Below, piece after piece: positions 1-10,821 of a stretch of 62,000 nucleotides of DNA. This DNA is from Adiantum capillus-veneris (taxonomy: Eukaryota > Streptophyta > Polypodiopsida > Polypodiales > Pteridaceae), in NCBI GenBank assembly GCA_014529385.2, contig CM043963.1:75588412-75650411 (forward strand), in the 5' to 3' direction. A program made the position numbers and the translations under genes. Every line of letters begins with the position of its first letter. Within the stretch, counting starts at the first letter, position 1. The notes beneath the pieces are model-generated. The model was given only the letters and a program-made list of their open reading frames with translations, searched no databases and was not told the origin of the DNA.

Positions 1-86
1 AATAATTTTGACCCTTGGCCATTTAGGCACCGCCAAAGTGTAAACCAAAAAGCTCTTAACGAGCTATGGTGCTGCACACAGATGCA

Positions 87-186
<100 letters not shown>

Positions 187-428
187 GTGTTGCGAATCCC
201 GAGGGCTTACAGAGACAAAAGCTCCTCACCAAGTGTCGATGACCACAACAAGCGAGAAATTGCCAGATTTGGCAAGGGTTGGACTTTCCTCCCCCCTCAA
301 TGCTAGCACGCTTGCATGCACTGTGGCCAATCGAGCTTCGTCTTCTTCTCTCCATGGTTCTTTTCATGAACATGCAAAGCCCTTCTAACTTGAGGACTGC
401 GCGCTCCTTTTTCCTAAAATAGCTTGCA

Positions 429-440
429 GCTCTGATACCA
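429..440 (-). promoter_or_regulatory. Primer binding site, tRNA-iMet type (element H)
   Basis: Exact TGGTATCAGAGC on the minus strand, 3 nt inside the presumed LTR end. It is the minus-strand DNA priming site of an LTR retrotransposon. Confidence 0.7.
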
Positions 441-683
441 CTATGCAACCTAGGGAAATGCCTTGGGTAATCCTCCTCCCTACCGCCTTTTATATAGACT
501 CGTGGGCTCCTAGCCTTAGCCCATTTTAGGATCCCCCTGTCCACACTATGTAGTCCAGGCCCTTGGCCTAGGTCCTTGACACCCTAGGTTGGCCCTTGAC
601 CTTACACAGAAGGTGGCTAGAATAAACTCGCATGCCATATTCTAGGCAAGAAAAAGTCCCCCGATTGGGATGGGTTGATGTTA

Positions 684-1582
684 AGAGACAGATTGAATGG
701 CTGGCCAAACATGTAGCCAGACACCCCATTTGTACTCTATTAGTTTTCGAGCTAGTGTAGTAATACTCAGTGTAATCCCGATTCTAGAGTAGTTATCAAT
801 TCCTTGAGTTGTAATGATGTCATGATAATTGTAAAGGTCCATGTGAGCCGGCCATTGGTCATTTAGAAAGACCTAGGTATAAAGGTCAATAACTTTAATG
901 TGAAAGAAGGTTTATCTTTAGAGAAGAAAAGAGCTCAGTTGTACGTACGCTCGAGATACGAAGCTGCTCCAACTTGTAATCGACTTTTATATTGATTGGG
1001 TAATTCTTTTCCAAATCTGAAACTTGCATTGTGTTCCTCTCTCTTTGCTCTTTAAATTAAGTGTAAGCATTGTCAGTTTTGATGTGGATCATGACTACGT
1101 GTCTGTGGGCTGTAATTGCATATTTGAGTGCTTAAATCACTGTTTTTAGTCATTTTGACCATAGGAGAGTGTTCTTAGACCATAGGGCGACATTCTTGGT
1201 ATGTTATGTTGCAGTTTTCAGGACCTTTTTCATGATGAATCGTGATTTTGGTACCTTGTTGTATTGCACCCAGACTTGGTAGGATAGTGTCCCTAGGTGC
1301 CCTAGACCTCCTCCTAAAGTTTTTTTTGCATTTTGAGTCCGTTCGAGTGCCGAAATGGCATGATGACCTAGAACTGTGAGAAAGGACATAGGCAGATTTT
1401 CCTGATCATTGAGTGTTGGTTTGCTTTTAGAGTTTTTCTATTTGCTTGTTAAGGTTCACTTCCTGAGATTGACGATCTCAAAGAGTCTCCGTGCCCCATC
1501 CGAGTCACTTCCCTGAGTATTGATATTATGTTAGTACGAAAAAGCTATGTTGCAGATGTCCGTCGACGACGACCCGCTAACA
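684..1582 (+). repeat. Left LTR of element I
   Basis: About 900 bp. Its reverse complement matches 4203-5097. A TATAAAG box lies at 878-884. The 3' end is ...CGCTAACA, directly before the primer site at 1584. The 5' TG appears mutated to AG. Confidence 0.75.
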
Positions 1583-1583
1583 T

Positions 1584-1601
1584 TGGTGCCGTTGCCAAGG
1601 A
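1584..1601 (+). promoter_or_regulatory. Primer binding site, tRNA-Asp type (element I)
   Basis: TGGTGCCGTTGCCAAGGA, close to the TGGCGCCGTTGCCGGGGA primer site of plant Athila/Tat elements (compare the perfect copy in element A). It sits one base after the LTR end. Confidence 0.75.
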
Positions 1602-2132
1602 TATGATCCTTAGATGGTGAGTGACCTAGTGTGTATTTAGAGCGTCTTTTTCAGAAGATTTGTCTCTCCAATCGATTTACACCTTATCAGTGAAGCAGCT
1701 AGACACGGGGTTTAGTGCTTGATAGAGTCTAGAAGTCGAGGACTTGCTAGATCTATTCTTGAGAAGTAAAGAGGGTTGTGAGTGAGATAGCCAAAAGCAT
1801 TTCATTCTTCAATTTTCTCTATGTTTTCATAGTGTTATACCATTTTCGGTTTCGACTTTATTTTGTACCGTTCTGTTTGTTTTTGTTTCATGTTTCATTT
1901 CAGTACTTAGGACTAGGGTAAAGTAGAAACTACCACCATCAAATTTGGGCTAAAAGATTGAAGAAAAAAAGGGTGAAAACCATATTTTGGCAAAAATAAC
2001 CATAACTCTGAAATTCTAAAAATTTGATGGCAGAGACCTCAAAAGTGATCCAAATTCAAAAATTTGTGGATCAAGAGCATCAACACACTCTCTAGAAGCA
2101 ATCTGGAAAGTCTGACAAAATTCTGTGAAGGA
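1602..2132 (+). other. Element I leader before the palindrome array
   Basis: Non-coding, AT-rich. No open frame or other structure recognised. Confidence 0.5.
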
Positions 2133-3970
2133 ACATGGATCGCGATCCATGTACCCCAGAGACCATTTTTGGTGAAAAGTGATCAGTGACATTGAGCATT
2201 AGTGGGATATTGCTTTCATCAAGCTCTCTTGAAAGACAAACTCAAACATCACATCAGAATTGATTGTTATGGCAAAAACAACAAAAATAGAGATTCAAAC
2301 ACAAAATTGGACAAATCTTGAGATTTTGGGATCCAAATTCAAAAAGGGATGAGATTTGGCTTCTACAGGGAATAGAGAAACATCAAAACGAAATTCATGA
2401 AAAAATGATGTCAAACATGGATCGCGATCCATGTACCTTTTGACATTTGGGGTTGATATTTGACAAGTACATCCTTGACAACTAGTGTAACAACTTTCCT
2501 AAAAGGCACAATGTCAAAAAACTGAAAAAACTTGGTCAGAACAGCCAAATATAGAAACTAGTCAAAAATCGCACGGCGGACAAAAAAACTCACTTTTGAT
2601 TAGGAAAAAGTTGGCCAAATTCAAAAAGATTTGGGAAAGAGTGTCACCGTAACATGAACTACAAGTTGACCAAGTTTCATGTCAAAATGAGATCAAACAT
2701 GGATCGCGATCCATGCACCTCGTGAAAAGATTTGAAAATTTTTTGGCTGAGATTTGAGGAGTAGGTTGCTGAGACATAGACAAACAACTTTCCCTAAAGA
2801 ACCATATGCAAAAAAGTTGTAAAAAGTGGTCAAAAGAGCCAAAAACAAAAAATTGTCAAAACTGTCACAACAAACTGTAGAAGTTAGTTTTGGTAGGGCA
2901 AAACTGATCCAAATTCAAAAAAATTTGTGGAGCAAGCTACAAACATCATAAGCTATCAACACACCAAAGATCAAGTCCAAAAGTGGTGAACATGGATCGC
3001 AATCCATGTACCCCCCTAGAGAAATTTTTGGACAGAAACTTTTCAAGCATGTAGCAGAGACCATTATGAGCAAAGATCCCCAAACAAATATTGTCAAAAA
3101 AGTTCAAAAAGTGGGTGGAAAGGGCAAAAAACTGTTCAAAGAGAAAGACACTTAAGCAGACCTAGTGATTGACTTTTGCTTGACCTAAACAAGTCCAAAT
3201 CACACAAAAACCATATAGCAGGGATCAGTGGACCAAGGGGAAGCTATTTGCCAAGTTTTCGTGCAATCTGATACATAGGTACATGGATCATGATCCATGT
3301 TCGTTTGTCACAGACTGATGCCATATTTGCACCATAGCTAGAGCCCATCACATGGAGTCTAGTGGTCTCTACGAAACTGAATTTGGATACCGAAAACCAA
3401 ACCAAAAGCCCAAAATTGCCAAGTACTATGACAAAGTGTCAAAATTGACCTAACTTTCAAATCAGAGGTCCATTTTCAAAAAAAATGATACCATAGGACC
3501 TACTAATCTTGCTAATTGTGATGGTACCAAAAAAGTCAATTTTGGCCCCAAACATGGATCGTGATCCATGTACCCATAGTGACAGCTTGACCTAGAACTT
3601 TCCAGCTAGTATGCATACACAAGGAAACATATTCCCAAGTCCAGTTTTGAAAAAAATTAAGCAAATTTGGGTCAAAAGGGAGGAAAACAGGTGGCAAACT
3701 AAAAATCGCAATGCAGACCTAGTGTTGGCTATTTGACCTATCAAAACAAGTCCAAATCCAAAAAGATTTGAGATTTAGCTTATGTACATAGAGTACAACA
3801 AGTTACCAAGAGATCAAGTCCAGATGTGGTTGAACATAGATCGCAATCCATGTACCTCAACCTCAGAATTTGATGAAAATTGGTACAAAGCTTGCACATG
3901 ACCTTGTCTACACACAATCAAAATTTGGAGAAAAAAAATTTGAAAGAGGAACATGGATCGCGATCCATGT
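2133..3970. repeat. Array of eight 20 bp palindromes (element I leader)
   Basis: Core ACATGGATCGCGATCCATGT. Copies at 2133-2152, 2415-2434, 2697-2716, 2990-3009, 3281-3300, 3552-3571, 3834-3853 and 3951-3970. Start-to-start distances are 282, 282, 293, 291, 271, 282 and 117 bp. Copies 1, 2 and 8 are perfect. Copy 5 has centre CATG instead of CGCG and is still a perfect palindrome. The others differ by one to three bases. Sequence between copies is much less conserved. Nothing here codes for protein. Confidence 0.93.
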
Positions 3971-4202
3971 ACCTCAGCATAGTGGGGACATCTGACTTAG
4001 CGATCTTGTAGACATACTTGAGGACATCCCAAATCTCAAGTTTGAGCTAAAAATACATTCTCAAGACCAAGATACAAGCCAAAGTTCCTGTGTTCTGGTC
4101 TTGAAGCTATTTTGAGTGTTGTTTCAAGTGCAGTTCACTAAAATTGCTCTAACTTTTGATTGACAACTCCGAATTGAGTCAGGTATAGCCAGGAAGAAAG
4201 CT
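3971..4202. other. End of the element I leader
   Basis: Non-coding. The sequence next to the inverted LTR at 4203 shows no primer site, unlike the left side. Confidence 0.5.
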
Positions 4203-5097
4203 TGCGGGTTGCCGTGACGGATGTCTGCAGCATAGCTTTTTGGTACTAACATAATATCAATACTCAGGGAAGTGACTCGGATGGGGCGCGGAGACTCTTT
4301 GAGACCGTCAATCTCAAGAAGTGAACCTTAACAAGCAAATACAACAACTCTACTAGCAAACCAGCACTCAATGATCAGGGAAATTTGCCTATGTCCTTTC
4401 TCACAGCTCTGGGTCATCACGCCATTTTTGCACTCGAACGGACTCAAAATGCAACAAAACTTTAAGAAGAGGTTTAGGACACTTAGGGGCACTATTCTAC
4501 CAAGTCTGGTCGCAATCCAACAAGGTACCAAAATCATGATCCATCATGAAAAAGGTCCTAAATACTGCAACATAACATACTAGAAATGTCACCCTATGGT
4601 CTAAGAACACACTCCTATGGTCAAAACGACTAAAAATAATGATTTAAGCACTCAAATCTGCAATTACAGCTCATAGACACGTAGTCACGATCCACAACAA
4701 AACTACAATGCTGACACTTTAATTTAAAGAGAGGGGAACACAATGCAAGTTTCGGATTTGAAAACGGATTACCCAATCATTAGAAAAGTCGATTACAAGC
4801 TGGAGCAGCTTTGTAGCTCGAGCGTATGTACAACAGAGCTGTTTTCTTCTCTAAAGATAAGCCTTCTTTCACATTAAAGTTATTGACCTTTATACCTAGG
4901 GCTTTTTAAATGGCTAGTGAGCGGCTCACACGGACCTTTACAATTATCATGACATCATACAACTCAAGGAATTAATCCACTACTCTGGAATCAGGATTAC
5001 ACAGAGTATTACTACACTAGCTCGGAAAACTAATAGAGTACAAATGTGGTGTCCGGCTACGTGTCCGGCTAAGTGAACACCCGTTCAATCTGTCTCA
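4203..5097 (-). repeat. Inverted LTR copy of element I
   Basis: The reverse complement matches 684-1582 over its whole length with scattered differences. It shares the stretch around CCATCCGAGTCACTTCCCTG and a TATAAAGG box on the minus strand (about 4894-4887). On its own strand it starts TGAGACAG at 5097. No primer site or clear polypurine tract adjoins it. Confidence 0.75.
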
Positions 5098-7600
5098 TAG
5101 CAGTTGACTATGGAGCTCTGCATAGAACTCTAGGAGAATCTTAAGTCCCCGATGGCTAAACAAGCCCTAATTAAAGGAACTCTGGATTCCAGTGTAAAAA
5201 GGTCCTCTTTAAACCTATCCCTAAGCAAATTTGTTGCTCTCAATTGAAACAATGATGGCCCATCAATATGATGTTGGTAGCATACAAAATGTTTGCCAAA
5301 TCTATCGACCTTAGACTTTCTCCCCTCTTGGACAAAGCCATCATCCCCCATCAATATAGATTTATCAAAGCAAGATGAATTTATGACAACATTTTGGCAG
5401 CAGTGGTTGATATCAAGTACGCAACCTTCACCAAGCAAGAGTATATCCTTCCTGAGCTTGACTTGGACAAAGCATATGACCGGATCACATGGTCTTCAAT
5501 AGAAAGATGTCATGAAATCATTGGGCTTTGGACCATGGCTATGTCAATTGGTTCACACCCTTGGTGTTGGAAGCCAATCAAAGCTCCTATTTAATAATAT
5601 AATTGTGGGCACTTTTGAAGTCAAAAGATCAATCAAGCAAGGATCCCTCTAGCCCCACTATTGTTTTCCATTAGTTCTCATTCGTTGGTTACCATGCTCA
5701 AAGCCACTGCTACGAGAGGGGAAATCCCATGGTTGACCTTGCCTAACAACAACCAACTCTTGGTGAAGTTCTTTGCATATGACTCCATTCTCTTCTTGAA
5801 GGAAAGCCCTTAGGTAATCAAGAAGGCTCTAGAGGTTGTGCACACATTTTCCATAGCCGCAGGGTTGAAGTGTAATATTGAGAAGTCAAGACTGATCTCA
5901 CTCTTAGATTACAACTCATTTGACCTATATCTATGAATCGGAGAGATTGTGGCTAGAGGAAATATTTTTTGGCACCTAGGAGCCCTTTGGGAGTTGACAT
6001 AATGCGCAAGCAAACATTCCAATGGGTCTTAGATAGGGTAAGGTGAAAAATGCAAAGGTGGGAGTATGTGTTGCTTGCCTTCATAGTAGGGTTCAAGTGA
6101 TCAATTCATTGAGGATCCCATATAGAGCCTTGACTAGCCCACTTATCAAGATAGCCAAATGCAATTGGAAAGATTTCTTGAAACCAATGAAAAGATTTTT
6201 GTCAAAAAATAACACCAAACGCTTGACGCCCTAGCAGTGGACAATGGGCACAATGGGAGCCTATTGTTGGGCATGTGGATAAAGGGGGTATCATAATACT
6301 CAACCTTTCTATTCATAAAAAGGCCCAGTGTGCCATATTTCTGGTCTCAATTGCAAAGCATGACCATGCATGGGCGATAATGACAAAGGGTATGATGGAC
6401 AAGGCTAAGCTCTTCTCTCAATGTGGCCAATGGAAAGAGATAGAAGTACACAACAAATTGGCCCCTCAATAGTCCAACTTGAGATTAAGTGGCACAACGG
6501 GCGAGCTAGTATGCAAGTCCGAAAGCAATAGAGTCACTGGAGTGGCAAGAGGTAACGAGATATTTTCAAAACTCCATAACACACTGGTCCTTGTGGATCT
6601 CTAAAGCATGAGGCAAACTATTAAACCCATTCTGGACAGAAACAACTAGAAAGGCAAATAACAAAGGTCTTCAATGATTGGCACACTTATCGAACAACAA
6701 CAACAAGAGCTACAAAGTATCACACCAACTAGCTACCTAGTTCTACCTCACTGTCAGTGAAAGATTGTTGGTAAACATGACTATTGAAGGGTTGGAAAAG
6801 TGCTTGATGCCCATATGCAAGTCGAATTTTGAGTTGAAATCTTGGTGATGACCCAAGAGTAGGCATTTTTGTGACCACAAACAAAGAGTATATACCACAC
6901 ACTAATGTTTAAGATTGTTTGGTTCTCCCCCCTTAACAAATAGTGGGGTTTGTGACATCCTGAATCAAGATGGGTGGCAATAGCAAATAATTATATGGAC
7001 AATGTCTGCTCCCGTGGCTTGTGTTTCATTGAAGATCTTTATGTGAAAGGTGTTATGGGGGTGTTTTGCCAAGATTCCAGCCAAAGGTATTGGCTCAGAT
7101 AGGTACTTGCGTTGCAAAACAGTAAGTGAGGACCTACAACATAGGGTTTTTCAAGAAAAAATCTCTCTAAGGAGGGAAGGTGATGAAAAGCCAAGTGCTC
7201 TTAATTTGCACAAAAATAATTAGATCTTTTTACTTTAAGAAAGTTTGGAAAGCGAGAAAACATTAAAAAATGACACTTCAATACATAGCTTCATGAAGAT
7301 CATCCAAGAAAGCAAGGAAGTGATTATTGCCCTGATAAAAAGGAAGATCTCAAACGAGTGGAATCAGACAATTCTCGTTGTCTTGACCAATAACACTGGG
7401 TAAATGAGTATGGTTATTGGCTTTGTAGCATATGGAGATATCAAGAGATACCTCAAGGCTTGGCATGAGCTTGAGGTTACTTTGTATATCTCTTTTTGGA
7501 AATTTTGATACAAACATCCACTCACAATTTTGAGTTTGGAAAAAAAAAATGCTTCTAAGATATGATAAGAGAGGTCATTCCTTAATATCATCCTTACTTT
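5098..7600 (+). pseudogene. Decayed LINE (L1-like) reverse transcriptase region
   Basis: Plus-strand frames, broken by stops and shifts, carry landmarks of a plant L1-type reverse transcriptase. Near 5250-5420 is text matching the segment before the palm. At about 5453-5495 is LDLDKAYDRITWSS, the palm motif usually D-x-x-KAYD-x-V-x-W. At about 5770-5800 is FAYDSILFLK, where the catalytic FADD has become FAYD. Further on (about 5990-6620) lie degraded pieces resembling the C-terminal part of LINE ORF2. No apurinic endonuclease domain, poly(A) tail or target duplication could be found; the 5' part is missing at the boundary with element I. From about 6900 on the assignment is weak. It is certainly inactive. 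Confidence 0.65.
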
Positions 7601-7605
7601 GACAT

Positions 7606-7609
<4 letters not shown>

Positions 7610-7641
<32 letters not shown>
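7610..7641 (+). repeat. Poly(G) run, 32 nt
   Basis: Thirty-two consecutive G directly before the TG that starts the presumed LTR of element B. It occupies the place where a polypurine tract would sit before a 3' LTR, though the site behaves as a 5' LTR because a primer site follows it. Confidence 0.95.
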
Positions 7642-7642
<1 letters not shown>

Positions 7643-7643
<1 letters not shown>

Positions 7644-8071
7644 GTAGATGTTGATATGGTCCAAAAAGTGAGTTGCAGGCAAATGGAGTCAAATAGTTGT
7701 TAACTGAGCCGATGGAAATTAACAAGAGCTGCTAAAGATTGAAGCCTTATGAATGCACATTGAAGATGAATATGAAGAACCACTGAAGATTGGAGTTACA
7801 CACTTTTCACATTTTCCCAAAATGGCCATGTATTGTAATTTCTCGATTTATTTAGCCATTGTGATAATTGTAACGTGTTGTTATGGGCTCAATGAGAGTT
7901 TGAAGATGTAAAGAATAGGCCAGTTAGTGTGCCTAAGTTGCAGATACAGTAAGTTGTGGAGCCTCAAAGGTCTTGGGCTCCCGAACATTACACATTTTAA
8001 ACCTTGGCTAAGGTATAAAATCCACTTTTTGTAACTTTGGACCTAAATTTTGGATAATGAAAGTGAGCATA
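7643..8071 (+). repeat. Element B LTR, left part
   Basis: Begins TGTAGATGTTG. TATAAAA box at 8014-8020. It stops at the element A insertion point, whose target duplication GCATA is 8067-8071. Confidence 0.6.
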
Positions 8072-8309
8072 TGTGCGCTCCTTGCTGCACTGTCGAAGCA
8101 AGGGCCTTGCCTAACACTGTGTGCGAGCCATAGACGGCTCCAAGCACACAACTAGCTTAACTAGTAAGCTCAAAAGAGGGCAATGGTGTGTCACTCACCG
8201 CTCTATGCTCTTGCCGTGGAGGATTCCTCGCCGCGAAGAAGAAGGAGACGCCGCTACGTCGTGCTCACCCGCTTCACCGCCGTCGTGCCGCCGCAATGCT
8301 CGATCGCAC

Positions 8310-8361
<52 letters not shown>

Positions 8362-8670
8362 ACACACAAGGAGGTGAAGAAGAAGAAGATGGAGATGGAG
8401 ATGGAGCAAGAGCACTCTTCTATTGCACAAATGAGAGAATGAATGAATTTTAGGTTTAGTTGGCTTTTATATGAGCTCACCCCATTCACACTTGGGCGCC
8501 CATGCTTAGCCAACTAATCCCTTGAATGTCCCAGTTAGAGTGCGCCTCTCATCGGCGATCACTCTTACCCTTTTCCTATTGGTCCGACAAGCCCGGTACC
8601 TGACTCTACCAAATACATAATACACGTCCGTCGTAGGTGATGGGGTGTCCGTGAGCCATGAGGGTTAACA
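8072..8670 (-). repeat. 3' LTR of element A
   Basis: On the plus strand TGTGCGCTCC...GGTTAACA, so TG...CA on both strands. A TATAAAAG box on the minus strand is at 8471-8464. A (CT)n(CA)n tract lies at 8309-8368. Confidence 0.96.
8309..8368. repeat. (CT)n(CA)n microsatellite in the element A LTR
   Basis: CT run followed by CA run, interrupted once by TA. It differs in length from the copy at about 21647-21717, so it changed after insertion or during reverse transcription. Confidence 0.95.
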
Positions 8671-8684
8671 TGCCCCCCTTCCTG
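8671..8684 (-). promoter_or_regulatory. Polypurine tract of element A
   Basis: On the minus strand AGGAAGGGGGGCA directly precedes the 3' LTR. This is the plus-strand DNA primer of reverse transcription. Similar tracts occur inside the element at 10669-10688 and 10981-11000. Confidence 0.85.
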
Positions 8685-10023
8685 ACGTAGATTCCGTCCT
8701 CGGAAGCTATTGAGTTGAAGCTCGTTCGTCGAGGTGGAAGAGCATTTGAGATGAATGTCCTTAGCCTTCTTCAGTCACTGCAAAATTAACAACATTGGCA
8801 CAGTAAATGCATTCTCATAAGTGAGTAAAAAGCATATGCAGTTTTAGGTAGACAAATTGATTGGTAAAAGTATTTCAAACAATTTGTCAGCAATGAACAT
8901 TAAATTGCAATGTAATCAAATGCATAAACAGATGTAAAGGTGAAAAAATTAAACAAGTCTGGGGTCGCTAATTTGACGGTCGAAAGGCACTAGAGATCGA
9001 ATATTAATACCATGGGTAAGCTTCTTAATTTTCTGTGGTCAATTAAGTTGTTTAATCGCGAGAGCCAAGTATTCATGTTCAAGGGCTGACTAGAGGCTAC
9101 ATCTAGAAGACCTTGTAGTTAAGCTACCATAAAAGGAATTTCTCATGAAATCATCGCCTGATTGATTACTTTTTCTTTGACTCCCCAAAGTCTTTTCACA
9201 GTGATTCAATTTTGATGTGTGTGCTTATTTTGTATGCCTTGGGTTTTTTGCTTTTCAAGTAAAAGCGCCCATACTGGGAACCTCTAGGGCTCTAGTACCA
9301 TAGGCAATACATGTGAGTGAAGTACTAAATCAAGCTGAGATTTCTCTTCCAGCTTAAGATTTTACAGTGTGGCACTTTGATTTTTTGTTTGTTCATTTTC
9401 AGCATTTTAATTTTGTAACTTTGAGGGGTCATATAACACTGATACACCTCCCCAGGCTCATCACACTAGTAAACTCCCTTTATAATACTTAAAGCCCACT
9501 AGAAAGCCCTAGTACATTTCACACAATGCTGCCTAAATCGGATTAAGAACCTAAGTAACCATTAATTATTAGGAAGGCATTCCCCATGGTATTAAGAGAA
9601 GATTTCTAACACCTAACTTGGTCAAACTAGTTTGTCCGACTGCTTGATTTTTAAACCTAGATAAGTGATTATAACAAAAAATTACATTGAATTAAATGTT
9701 TGATACTAAGCAAATGCGGTGAATATTAGGCTACCAATCACAATTAAAGCTGACAATCATAGATGCAAAAAAGATAAGGGGCAATGCTAATGGACAAGAA
9801 ACACCTGTTTGTGTCGATGGTCGCGCTTGATTTGAAGAGTGAGTCGAGATAAAGATTCCATGAAGGTCCAAATCCTACCAATAGCAACACGCTCCTGTAC
9901 ACACTAGGAAACAAAAGGAATACCTCCAGGAGGCACATTAGTGGAAAAAGGTACCAACACTTATTGAACACAACAAAAAACATAAGGAACCCTAACCTAA
10001 TTATTTGCACTCCCCCTAGAGAG
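8685..10023 (-). other. 3' non-coding region of element A
   Basis: About 1.3 kb of AT-rich sequence between the last small open frame and the polypurine tract. Short frames here show no domain and no match to other parts of the window. Confidence 0.55.
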
Positions 10024-10446
10024 TCAAGGGAATAGGATATTGTAGAGGTTGGGGGGAAACCCTAAGGTTAAACCCCTATCCTCGTCGTCGAGATAAACAA
10101 AGTCATCATCCATGAGACCATATGTGCCATCCGTGTAGTCCTGTAAATTTTCTTCTTCATCATAGGTGCCCATGTTTACTAAGAAGGTCACTAGACACCT
10201 ATAATCATCTTGGTCAAAAGGGTAGGCTTGTGCAATGGGAGAAACGCTCTCTACTAAGTATGGATTAGACGTGGTCAAGAGACGTATCAGCCATTCTAAC
10301 TCCTCAAAATTCCTCTCACATGCTAGCGTACCTATCAAATCCCATTCACATGCAAGCACTGGAAAGACCATGTGAAATATTTGTGAAAAGTAACGAGGGT
10401 ACCTCTCACCCAAGGCAGGAATGGATGACTCTAGCGTACTAGCCAT
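10024..10446 (-). CDS. Small acidic protein frame of element A (MASTLESS...)
   Basis: About 140 residues from an ATG at 10446; the open frame goes further up but without an ATG. The C-terminal half is rich in Asp and Glu (for example MDDDFVYLDDEDRG). No domain recognised. Directly upstream is a good splice acceptor (TTTGCATGTACAG), so it could be a downstream exon of a spliced RNA, as env-position genes of Athila elements often are. That is inference. No signal peptide or membrane segment is obvious. Confidence 0.4.
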   Translation of the reverse strand: MASTLESSIPALGERYPRYFSQIFHMVFPVLACEWDLIGTLACERNFEELEWLIRLLTTSNPYLVESVSPIAQAYPFDQDDYRCLVTFLVNMGTYDEEENLQDYTDGTYGLMDDDFVYLDDEDRGLTLGFPPNLYNILFP

Positions 10447-10531
10447 ATCTGTACATGCAAATAGATGATGGTTAGAGTGCAAATATTACAAGGGTCGTGT
10501 TCTTGTGCATAATTTGTTTTTATGATTTGTG

Positions 10532-10765
10532 TTATGGCTCGTGCTCTTTTACTTTTTTATCTTGTTTTTGTGAGTATAAGGCTTTATATATACATTCCCT
10601 AAGATTGGAGATTAAGAGGTCAGGGAGAAAGGTAGGGGAAGCAAGTGAATGATGGATGTCCACAAACACTCCCCCCTTCCTTGGGTAGATCATACCGTTT
10701 GAAATGATGTCGTCACCCTTTGAAACCAATTGTTCCAGTTGGTAATAGGTGAGGATTTTTGCCAT
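10532..10765 (-). CDS. Small frame of element A (MAKILTYYQLEQLV...)
   Basis: 77 residues from an ATG at 10765. No family recognised. It overlaps a purine-rich stretch (10669-10688) very similar to the polypurine tract, so part of its sequence may be constrained as nucleic acid. It lies between the accessory frame and the acidic frame. It may be chance. Confidence 0.25.
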   Translation of the reverse strand: MAKILTYYQLEQLVSKGDDIISNGMIYPRKGGVFVDIHHSLASPTFLPDLLISNLRECIYKALYSQKQDKKVKEHEP

Positions 10766-10821
10766 TAGTTTTCTATTACCCTAGGTGCCTCGTCAAGTTG
10801 CAAGGGTGGTAAGGTACTCTC

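Larger units (their letters stand above)
684..5097. mobile_element. Element I: non-coding LTR element with inverted LTRs and a palindrome array
   Basis: A left LTR (684-1582, plus orientation) with a tRNA-Asp-type primer site is followed by a 2.6 kb AT-rich leader without long open frames. The unit ends with a second LTR of the same family in the opposite orientation (4203-5097). The leader (about 2133-3970) carries eight copies of a 20 bp palindrome at about 282 bp spacing. No gag or pol is seen. LTR ends match those of elements B and E near the PBS, so the three belong to one lineage. The inverted layout is not that of a normal insertion; self-integration, or deletion plus a second insertion, could explain it. 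Confidence 0.7.

Noticed and set aside
2133-3970. Regularly spaced palindromes as a CRISPR-like array
   Set aside because: Spacing of about 282 bp is far too long, the host is a eukaryote, no cas genes are present, and the array sits in a retroelement leader.
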